The notes under the pieces were generated by a model. It did not search any database and was not told the origin of the DNA. It saw nothing but the letters and a program-made list of their open reading frames with translations. 13,233 nucleotides of DNA from Syntrophobacterales bacterium. Its GTDB lineage: Bacteria; Desulfobacterota; Syntrophia; Syntrophales; UBA6807. Shown piece by piece: positions 7,531 through 13,233 of the stretch. The stretch covers positions 1 through 13,233 of the forward strand of contig JAGGSD010000364.1 in assembly GCA_021159265.1 (NCBI GenBank), written 5' to 3'. Both the position numbers and the translations under genes were made by a program. How positions within the stretch are numbered: the stretch's first letter is position 1; each line of letters begins with the position of its first letter.

Positions 7531-9832
7531 TTCTTGTATTTTTCCCGTTATTTTCTTTAGCAATGGGTTCAGGATAATTTATCCGCTGATGAAATATTCC
7601 ATTTAGAATCCTGGTAAAACTATCGGCAATTCTACTAAGATCATGAAACGTTAAATCGGATTCATTCAGTTCCCCCTCCATCAAGACCTGATTTATTCTG
7701 TCCGCGACAAGACTTTTTATCCTTGAAGGTGTCGGATCTTTCAACACCCTTGAAGAAGCTTCAATAACATCACCGAGTAAAACAAGCCCGGCTTCTTTTG
7801 TTTTTGGTTTGGGCCCTGGATATCTGAATTCGTCTTCTGAAATGGATCTGGCGGAAGGATTTTTACCCTGTTGCGCTTTTTCGTAAAAGTAGCCTACCGT
7901 GCGTGTTCCATGATGCTGTCTGATAATATCTGTAATTTCTCTGCCTAATTTGTATTTTTTTGCCAGTTCACACCCTTCTTTAACATGGGATATAATGACA
8001 AGACTGCTCATCTTTGGTGAAAGTTTATCAAGCTTATTTATCATACCGTTTTGATTTTCTATAAAGTAGAGAGATTTTTTCATCTTGCCTATATCATGAT
8101 AATATGCGCTAACCTTTGCCAAGAGGGAATTTGCGTTTATTGCCTCAGCGGCGGCCTCTACCATGGATGCCACAACTATACTATGATGATAAGTCCCCGG
8201 CGCCAGCATAATCATCTTTTGAAAAACAGGTTGATTCAAGTTGGCCAGTTCTAACAGCTTTATATCTGTAGTGTAACCGAAAAAGGATTCGAACAGAGGG
8301 ATTATGCTGGATGCGATCACGGCAGACAGAATACCTCCTATGGTTCCCATAAGGAGGTTAAAAAGGGTGTCAGTCGTGAATAGCTTTCCAGAAAAGAGAG
8401 ACAAACAGATTATGGCAGCCATATTAATAAGGCCGACATAAATGCCTGTTTTGATGAATGCCGAGCGTTCTTTGCATTCAGTAATTTTATAAGCCGCTAC
8501 CATGCTTCCAAGCAGGGAAAAAACGAACATTGATGCTTTTTCCTCAAAGAGAAAGCTTATGAGAAAAGCCGAAAAAAGAGCAAATATCATACCGACGTTT
8601 CTGTTAAGAAGCACAACAACAAGAATCGTAGCCGCTGCAAATGGTATGGCATAGAAACAAGCACTGACAGGGATAACGGGGAATGCATGATTCGTTGATT
8701 CACAAATGAACATGCCTGCTCTTACCGCGAGCACATGAAAGATTGAAGCAATGCCGAGCAACAAAATATCGGTATTGATATTAGCAGATTTGAGACAGGG
8801 TTTGAATATATGATAGAGGATGATGGAGAAAAGCATAATGGTAAGAAACATTCCCAGGAACATGCTGATATTTAAGAAATCTTTTCCTCCTCGATTTTTA
8901 TAAAGAGCGTAAAGTTTGTCTAAGTGAGTAGCTGAGATCTTTTCTCCTTCACGAACAATCATTTCATTTTTCTGAACTTTGTAAAACACCGGCTTTACAG
9001 TATCCATAATACTCTGTTTTCGTTTTTCGGTCGTGTTCTTGGCAAATGTAAGATTTGGCTGAATGGCTTTGCCGGCAAGCGAACAGGAAACTTGCCTGAT
9101 ATCATTTGCCTCCTTTGCAAGTATGACCGCTGAATTTCTCAGGATGAGCGCATTTACTTTAGCCATATTCAGGATTGATGAAAGATCGTTTTTTTCCTCT
9201 TCGCTTTGTGTTTGTATGTTTCTTATCGTAATACCCTTATCCTTATTTAGATGTGATAAGTCTTCACGGGCGATGAGACGTCCATTGTAAACTGAATAGA
9301 TCAGTCTTACTATGTGGTTACATATGTCAAGTGAAAACTTGTACTTTTGGAAGGTTTCGTATTCATTATTTGCCAGTTTAAAGCCCAGAGTATTTTCGAA
9401 ATCTTTTCTTGCCTTTTTAACAGCGATCTTTTTATCTTTTAAAGAAATGTTTTGACCGTTAATATGGTTATATGCCTCTGCCATGCCGAGGAAGGCTTTT
9501 GCCATGGTAGTCCCGATCTTTGCCGGCATATTTCCATCGTAATCATAGATAGGTTTTGCCATTCCTACCGCCTGCAGTCTTTTCTGTTCCGTTGATGCCC
9601 TGTCCTCAACAAGTAGATCGCGATCTGCTTTAATGTCCTTTGTTGCTATTGACCCCAACTTATATTCAGGAGACGCAAGATGAATCTGCTGGGATAAAAT
9701 CAGGGTTAAGATCAGGGTCATTGAAATTACTATAGCCCATCTTTGAAATGAAGGATTCCCGGCAAAGGAGGGGATAAAATTAATTCGGGTTGATCCGTTT
9801 TTTATATTCAGTTGTTTTATATTTTTAGACAT
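7460..9832 (-). CDS. PgpH-like 7TM-HD family phosphohydrolase (probable c-di-AMP phosphodiesterase)
   Basis: A 790-aa inner-membrane protein of the 7TM-HD family, whose characterised members (PgpH) hydrolyse cyclic-di-AMP. From ATG 9832 there is one membrane helix at 32-49, an extracytoplasmic domain at about 50-322, a seven-helix membrane bundle at about 323-515, and a cytoplasmic HD domain at about 535-735. Metal-ligand motifs are APGTYHHS (H549/H550), YYHDIGK (H579/D580), RQHHGT (H640/H641) and LLGDVIEAS (D688). After the family's usual end (FHQRINYPE, 747-755) comes a Lys/Asn-rich tail of about 35 residues, most of it overlapping ybeY. The frame stays open upstream for 43 codons, but those read through a MITE-like insertion, so the extension is rejected. 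No clear ribosome site precedes ATG 9832. The substrate is inferred from family. Confidence 0.92.
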   Translation of the reverse strand: MSKNIKQLNIKNGSTRINFIPSFAGNPSFQRWAIVISMTLILTLILSQQIHLASPEYKLGSIATKDIKADRDLLVEDRASTEQKRLQAVGMAKPIYDYDGNMPAKIGTTMAKAFLGMAEAYNHINGQNISLKDKKIAVKKARKDFENTLGFKLANNEYETFQKYKFSLDICNHIVRLIYSVYNGRLIAREDLSHLNKDKGITIRNIQTQSEEEKNDLSSILNMAKVNALILRNSAVILAKEANDIRQVSCSLAGKAIQPNLTFAKNTTEKRKQSIMDTVKPVFYKVQKNEMIVREGEKISATHLDKLYALYKNRGGKDFLNISMFLGMFLTIMLFSIILYHIFKPCLKSANINTDILLLGIASIFHVLAVRAGMFICESTNHAFPVIPVSACFYAIPFAAATILVVVLLNRNVGMIFALFSAFLISFLFEEKASMFVFSLLGSMVAAYKITECKERSAFIKTGIYVGLINMAAIICLSLFSGKLFTTDTLFNLLMGTIGGILSAVIASSIIPLFESFFGYTTDIKLLELANLNQPVFQKMIMLAPGTYHHSIVVASMVEAAAEAINANSLLAKVSAYYHDIGKMKKSLYFIENQNGMINKLDKLSPKMSSLVIISHVKEGCELAKKYKLGREITDIIRQHHGTRTVGYFYEKAQQGKNPSARSISEDEFRYPGPKPKTKEAGLVLLGDVIEASSRVLKDPTPSRIKSLVADRINQVLMEGELNESDLTFHDLSRIADSFTRILNGIFHQRINYPEPIAKENNGKNTRNGNLSRKPPGKNKNKYPKVAQNP

Positions 9833-9836
9833 ATCA

Positions 9837-10003
9837 TTCAGTGACAATTTCGTAAAAAGTTGGATTTCCCCTCCCTTGGTGGGATGGGATAAGGGGGAGG
9901 GGGGGACATAACTACTTGAAATAGCAGTGTTCTTGTCCTCACCCCTACCCTCTCCCATCAAGAGAGAGGGAGTTTTTTGGCTTTTTACGAACGCGTCATT
10001 CAG
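9837..10003. mobile_element. MITE-like element (157 bp) with TIRs and 5-bp target duplication
   Basis: The element covers 9842-9998. Its left end TGACAATTTCGTAAAAAG (9842-9859) matches the reverse complement of its right end (9981-9998, TGACGCGTTCGTAAAAAG) at 15 of 18 positions. It is flanked directly by TTCAG on both sides (9837-9841 and 9999-10003). Two internal hairpins are visible: a C/G-rich one (cccctcccttgg...aagggggag, about 9869-9899) and a 9-bp stem with 5-nt loop (ccctctccc...gagagaggg, 9948-9970). It encodes no protein. It separates phoH from the HD gene and ends close to the HD start codon. The right end matches the element at 1-68, so at least two family members lie in the window. 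Confidence 0.75.
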
Positions 10004-10033
10004 TGATCAGTGGTCATTTGTGGCCAGTGATCG
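10002..10033. repeat. Short degenerate repeats of CAGTGATC type
   Basis: cagtgatca (10002-10010), cagtggtca (10008-10016) and ccagtgatc (10025-10033) occur in about 30 bp between the MITE-like element and the phoH stop. They read as GATCACTG/GACCACTG on the - strand. This is non-coding spacer of unknown role. Confidence 0.45.
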
Positions 10034-10034
10034 G

Positions 10035-11057
10035 CTAATCACTAATTCGACGAGTGTTACTCTTTTTCCTGCCCGAGTGGTTATATGCGCGGATAATATC
10101 CTGGACAAGAGGATGTCTCACAACATCAATTTCCGAGAAATAGACGAATTTAATTCCTTTTGTTTTATTAAGTATGTCTTCTGCTTCAATCAAACCTGAT
10201 ATCTTATCAGAAGGCAGATCGGTTTGAGTTATATCTCCCGTTATGACCGCCTTTGAACCAAAGCCCAGTCTTGTAAGGAACATCTTCATTTGCTCGGGCG
10301 TGGTGTTTTGAGCCTCATCAAGAATAACAAAGGAGTCATTTAGCGTTCTACCTCTCATAAAGGCGAGAGGAGCCACCTCAATAACCCCTTTATTTATCAT
10401 GGCAGAGACCCTGTCAAAATTCATCATGTCATAAAGGGCATCATAAAGAGGTCTCAGATATGGATTAACCTTTTCTGCAAGATCACCGGGGAGGAACCCA
10501 AGCCTCTCACCGGCTTCCAGAGCGGGTCTTGTTAAAACAATGCGGTTTACTCGCTTTTCCAAGAGAAATGCCACAGCAATAGCCATGGCAAGGTAAGTCT
10601 TCCCGGTTCCAGCCGGGCCTATAGAAAAAACCATATCATATTTTCTGATAGAATCGATATATATTTTCTGGGCAATGCTCTTGGGAGTAATTACCCTTTT
10701 GCTGGAAGAGATAAATACCGTATCAAGAAAAATTTTCTCTAGGTTAACCGAAGCATTTTTGGTAAGCATTCTGTGTGCATAATCAATATCGGTGGGATAA
10801 ACGGGATGCCCCTTTTCAATAATCATATAGAGTTGATTCAGTAAATTTTCAATGATACAGGCTCCGATATGGTTTCCTTTTACAAAAACTTTGTTACCCT
10901 TGACATTGAGTTTTACATTTTCCAGTTTTTCGATGAGAGTAATGTTTCCGTCGTGCTCTCCAAGAAGCATTTTCAGAGCATCATTATCGGGGCAGTGAAC
11001 CTCTTTAATCGAAATATTTTCTGAATCGAGCTTCAAATATTTTTTAACCTTTTGCAA
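10035..11057 (-). CDS. phoH: PhoH family protein (YbeZ-like ATPase)
   Basis: A 340-aa cytosolic P-loop ATPase of the PhoH/YbeZ family, associated with RNA metabolism and functionally tied to YbeY. Walker A is GPAGTGKT (147-154) and Walker B is FVILDEAQN (243-251). Family blocks include LLGEHDGNITLIE (31-43), VYPTDIDYAHRML (86-98), LTRPALEAGERLGFLPGD (175-192) and GDITQTDLP (274-282). The start is uncertain: the longest frame begins at a TTG (11057), no ATG precedes residue 30, and another TTG at residue 9 has AAAGG upstream. It is the first gene of the phoH-HD-ybeY operon. The 3' end terminates in degenerate repeat sequence next to the MITE-like insertion. Confidence 0.94.
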   Translation of the reverse strand: MQKVKKYLKLDSENISIKEVHCPDNDALKMLLGEHDGNITLIEKLENVKLNVKGNKVFVKGNHIGACIIENLLNQLYMIIEKGHPVYPTDIDYAHRMLTKNASVNLEKIFLDTVFISSSKRVITPKSIAQKIYIDSIRKYDMVFSIGPAGTGKTYLAMAIAVAFLLEKRVNRIVLTRPALEAGERLGFLPGDLAEKVNPYLRPLYDALYDMMNFDRVSAMINKGVIEVAPLAFMRGRTLNDSFVILDEAQNTTPEQMKMFLTRLGFGSKAVITGDITQTDLPSDKISGLIEAEDILNKTKGIKFVYFSEIDVVRHPLVQDIIRAYNHSGRKKSNTRRISD

Positions 11058-11093
11058 ATTTCAAGCTTGATAATTTATGTTTATTCCGTGGAA

Positions 11094-11122
11094 ATGCTAC
11101 CATTTACGTTTTGCGATTGCAA
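11094..11122 (-). promoter_or_regulatory. Possible promoter of the phoH operon
   Basis: On the - strand TTGCAA (11117-11122, 4/6 match to -35) and TAGCAT (11094-11099, 4/6 match to -10) are separated by 17 bp in the 90-bp gap before phoH. The match is weak. Read-through from the M20 gene is an alternative, since no strong terminator follows that gene. Confidence 0.3.
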
Positions 11123-11147
11123 CAGTTTTCAGTAATAAGAAAAGCGC

Positions 11148-12389
11148 TCACTTCTGTAAGAATAAATGAGCGTAAACCTTTGCATTTCCTATTATATCTT
11201 CGATCAGACAATTTTCATTCGGTTGATGCGCCGTCTCGGATAACTTGGACCACACCGCTACTTCGTATCCCTTTTTTCGAAAGTTGGCAGCGATCGTGCC
11301 ACCACCGATTCCGACAGGGTAGGCGTCGGTGCCGTAAACATCTTTGATTGCCTTCTGAAGAGCGGTGACAACAGGGGCATTATACGGTGTGGGAGAGGGG
11401 GCCTGAACGCGTTGAACTGGGGTTATCTCAATTGATACGTCAAACCGGCTTTCTATCTCATCGGCCAAATCTCTTATTTTAGATTGGATGTCAGACAAGT
11501 TATAAGAGGGGAGAATTCTGCAATCCAGATAAAATATATCCTCTCCTGGTATAGTGTTTATGTTAGGAATATTTTCGTCTTTTTTTGTCGGCTCAAATGT
11601 GCTTTCAGGAGGTTGATAAATGGGGTCGGATGAATCAAAAATCTGGTATAGTTTGTTTAATTTAACGATAAGATGGGATGCTGCCGCGAAGGCATTCTTC
11701 CCGAGAGAAGGTCTGCTTGCGTGACACTGTTTCCCCTTTGTTTTAAAGCGCAGCCAGAGAATACTTTTTTCAGCAATTTCTATCATTGTTCCTTTGTTAT
11801 TGCCAAAATCAGGTACAACGAGAAAATCCGATTTCTTAAAGAGGTTTTTCTCGTTCTCCAGCAGGTACTCAAGACCTTTCTTGCTTCCTGTTTCTTCATC
11901 AGCCACGAAAGCTAAGCCGATGGATGATGCCGGAAGGAGCCCTTCATCAAAAAATGCTTTTGCGGCATAGATGGAGGCAACAAGATCCTGCTGATTATCT
12001 TCCGTTCCCCTTCCATAGATCCTTCCATTTTTAACATATCCTTCGTATGGATCTTTATCCCATAATTTCAATTCTCCGGGAGGAACAACATCCATATGTG
12101 TGAGGATCCAGACGGTCTTTTCCTGATTTTTGCCTGGGATGGTTGTAATTATATTTGGACGAATACCGGAAGGAACCCTTTTGTCCGGAGCGTTGAATTT
12201 TTTGATGTCTTTAAATCCAAGAGATCGAATGTATTTAATGAGAAAATTTGCCTTTTTAAATTCACCTTTTCCTCCACTGTCAGGACCCAGGGCAGGTATG
12301 GCGGTAAGTTTAACCTGCAAATTAATCATGTCATCTCGGTATGAATCTATCCTTTTTTTGATTTTGTTAAAACTTCTGTTGTCAGTCAT
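11148..12389 (-). CDS. M20 family metallopeptidase (dipeptidase/ArgE-DapE-like)
   Basis: A 413-aa cytosolic di-zinc hydrolase. Ligands of the M20 fold are visible: H98 in THMDVVPPG, bridging D131 in GRGTEDNQQD, the catalytic/metal pair E165-E166 in VADEETGS, D194 in VVPDFGN, and H388 in ETAHQPNE. The dimerisation (lid) domain sits at about 205-325, beginning near KGKQCHASRPSLG. The family removes amino-acid or acyl groups from small peptides; which substrate is used here cannot be read from the sequence. A dipeptidase role is the most likely. The ATG at 12389 has a GAGG site 7 nt upstream. It lies 90 bp before phoH in the same direction and is not part of the usual phoH cluster. Confidence 0.92.
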   Translation of the reverse strand: MTDNRSFNKIKKRIDSYRDDMINLQVKLTAIPALGPDSGGKGEFKKANFLIKYIRSLGFKDIKKFNAPDKRVPSGIRPNIITTIPGKNQEKTVWILTHMDVVPPGELKLWDKDPYEGYVKNGRIYGRGTEDNQQDLVASIYAAKAFFDEGLLPASSIGLAFVADEETGSKKGLEYLLENEKNLFKKSDFLVVPDFGNNKGTMIEIAEKSILWLRFKTKGKQCHASRPSLGKNAFAAASHLIVKLNKLYQIFDSSDPIYQPPESTFEPTKKDENIPNINTIPGEDIFYLDCRILPSYNLSDIQSKIRDLADEIESRFDVSIEITPVQRVQAPSPTPYNAPVVTALQKAIKDVYGTDAYPVGIGGGTIAANFRKKGYEVAVWSKLSETAHQPNENCLIEDIIGNAKVYAHLFLQK

Positions 12390-12396
12390 GATGTTT

Positions 12397-12400
12397 CCTC
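12397..12400 (-). promoter_or_regulatory. Shine-Dalgarno site of the M20 peptidase gene
   Basis: GAGG on the - strand lies 7 nt upstream of ATG 12389 and supports that start. Confidence 0.6.
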
Positions 12401-12414
12401 TAATACTTTGAGAA

Positions 12415-12480
12415 GAGGGTTCAAGGATTCCAGGGTTGTCTTTCTTCCTTTCGGTAGAACCAACCCTTGACCCCTCTGGA
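12415..12480. repeat. Inverted repeat upstream of the M20 gene
   Basis: agggttg (12432-12438) pairs with caaccct (12461-12467) around a 22-nt loop. The outer sequences gagggttcaagg (12415-12426) and ccttgacccctc (12465-12476) are also largely complementary, so the arms hold alternative pairings of two related copies. It lies in the first part of the 370-bp gene-free stretch 12390-12759. It may be an intergenic palindromic repeat, an attenuator or a terminator. No coding potential is seen. Confidence 0.45.
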
Positions 12481-12546
12481 ATTAATTGGAAATAATATGC
12501 TTATTTTGCCTTAATCAGATACAACTAATCGGGATATAACCCGTAC

Positions 12547-12732
12547 TAAGGGACTGAAAATTAATAATTCATCGTTTTCGCATTCCTGCTTCAGGCCAGG
12601 CCATCTTTAACCGCTCCACATTCACGAAATCCTCAAATTAACTCTGCTGGTTCTATGGTTTTGTTCAATTGGATCGAACAAACCTAGCCTGAATCAGAGC
12701 GCGAAATCCAATGATTTATTTCCAGTCCCTTA
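12547..12732. repeat. 186-bp MITE-like palindromic element
   Basis: The ends are a perfect 10-bp inverted repeat, taagggactg (12547-12556) and cagtccctta (12723-12732). Complementarity continues imperfectly inward for about 50 nt per arm: the left arm tttcgc...cttcaggccagg (about 12576-12600) mirrors the right arm cctagcctgaatcagagcgcgaaa (12683-12706). The central part carries a smaller repeat, ttgttc-N9-gaacaa (12661-12681). No open frame is convincing. It ends 27 bp from the SemiSWEET stop. A non-autonomous mobile element is the simplest reading; a structured RNA is possible. Confidence 0.55.
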
Positions 12733-12759
12733 GCGGGGATCCAACGATCGTAGTAAGGT

Positions 12760-13014
12760 TCACCCATGCCTGATTTTCATTATTATGATATACACGGTAA
12801 AGGTAAAACCGACGGCATTTCCCAGGATAACGGGCATTGACCGGATCAGTAATCCATAAACAAGCCATAAGAAAAGACCGGTTGCAAGCACAGTAAATGC
12901 CCAAAGTGATAAATCATCTGTTTTTTTTGTCTTATGTATTTTGACAACCTGGGGCGCCATAGAGATTGAGCAAATAAGAGCTGCTAAAAATCCGATTACA
13001 TTTGCAGTGTTCAT
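12760..13014 (-). CDS. SemiSWEET-type small transporter
   Basis: An 84-aa membrane protein of the SemiSWEET/PQ-loop family, which form dimers that carry sugars across the inner membrane. Three membrane helices are visible (about 5-22, 38-57, 61-79). The PQ motif is in SMAPQVVKIHKTKKTDDLS (18-36). W50 and N66 (GNAVGF), in helices 2 and 3, are at positions conserved as substrate-pocket residues. The length is normal for a single-repeat bacterial member. The ATG at 13014 has only a modest purine run (ggaaa) upstream. The gene stands alone and the surrounding sequence gives no hint of the substrate. Confidence 0.88.
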   Translation of the reverse strand: MNTANVIGFLAALICSISMAPQVVKIHKTKKTDDLSLWAFTVLATGLFLWLVYGLLIRSMPVILGNAVGFTFTVYIIIMKIRHG

Positions 13015-13178
13015 AAGGTTTCCAATACTGACAACATCCTATTTATGGCACTCGTTTTCTGATAGTTCCGGTGCTTCAGGATAAAAAGATTTTGGCTACT
13101 ATATCAGGTTAAAATAGATTATCAAAGAAAATTGGATTTCGGAATTATCAGGGGGGCGATGGGTGGAAAGGAGGGAGC

Positions 13179-13201
13179 AAAAAAACCACCCACCGCGTGG
13201 G
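13179..13201 (-). terminator. Possible terminator of a gene beyond the right edge
   Basis: Read on the - strand, cccac-gcg-gtggg is followed by tgg and seven T. The stem is only 5 bp, but is extended by alternative pairing with the nearby gggtgg (13161-13166). It would end a - strand transcript entering from the right. The rest of 13015-13233 shows no gene. Confidence 0.35.
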
Positions 13202-13233
13202 AATTTGTATTTTGGGTTCTACTAAAATATTAT

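Noticed and set aside
9833..9961. 43-codon N-terminal extension of the HD protein
   Set aside because: It reads through the MITE-like element and has no protein-like composition; the family N-terminus starts near ATG 9832.
9860..9975. C/G-rich repeated segments as a possible CRISPR array
   Set aside because: There are only two dissimilar hairpins, with no regular repeat-spacer spacing and no cas genes nearby.
9927..10199. 90-aa + strand frame across the MITE-like element and phoH end
   Set aside because: It is antisense to phoH and built from repeat sequence; no recognisable domain.
12130..12411. 93-aa + strand frame antisense to the M20 gene
   Set aside because: The M20 frame on the opposite strand has all its catalytic motifs; this frame is a by-product.

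Overview
The window looks like chromosomal DNA from a Gram-negative, AT-rich bacterium. A deltaproteobacterium (Desulfobacterota) is my best guess. Lnt and an LysM lipoprotein transglycosylase indicate an outer membrane. A phoH - 7TM-HD phosphohydrolase - ybeY operon, a zinc-finger/radical SAM pair, and palindromic intergenic elements ending in 'cgtaaaaag/ctttttacg' fit that group. The assignment rests on gene content and recalled family resemblance, not on a search.

Left half, + strand. A palindromic repeat cut by the window edge (1-68) is followed by a sigma70-like promoter and two tRNA genes, Val(TAC) and Asp(GTC), both with encoded CCA. A strong intrinsic terminator (345-379) ends the tRNA unit. 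A closely packed series of protein genes follows: a small Cys-rich zinc protein, a radical SAM enzyme whose start overlaps the zinc-protein stop (TAATG), a CorC/YbeX-type CBS protein, apolipoprotein N-acyltransferase (lnt), release factor 2 (prfB, with the classic in-frame TGA and +1 programmed frameshift) and an MltD-like lipoprotein lytic transglycosylase with LysM repeats.

Right half, - strand, read right to left. A small SemiSWEET-type transporter lies at the far right. Next comes a 370-bp gene-free stretch holding two inverted-repeat elements, then an M20 metallopeptidase, then phoH, a PgpH-like membrane HD phosphohydrolase and ybeY. A 157-bp MITE-like element with 18-bp terminal inverted repeats and a 5-bp target duplication sits between phoH and the HD gene, ending a few bases before the HD start codon. 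The HD and ybeY genes overlap by 71 bp.

The two operons converge at about 6930-7080, where a third inverted-repeat element lies. The genes found together in enterobacteria as ybeZ(phoH)-ybeY-ybeX(corC)-lnt are here split over two convergent operons. Functional themes are envelope biogenesis (Lnt, transglycosylase), RNA and ribosome maintenance (PhoH, YbeY, RF2, tRNAs) and probable cyclic-di-AMP turnover (HD protein). I found no CRISPR array, prophage, transposase or defence island, and no convincing wholly new system. The most interesting items are the MITE-like insertion inside the phoH operon, the coupled zinc-protein/radical SAM pair, the RF2 frameshift and the long palindromic element at 12547-12732.
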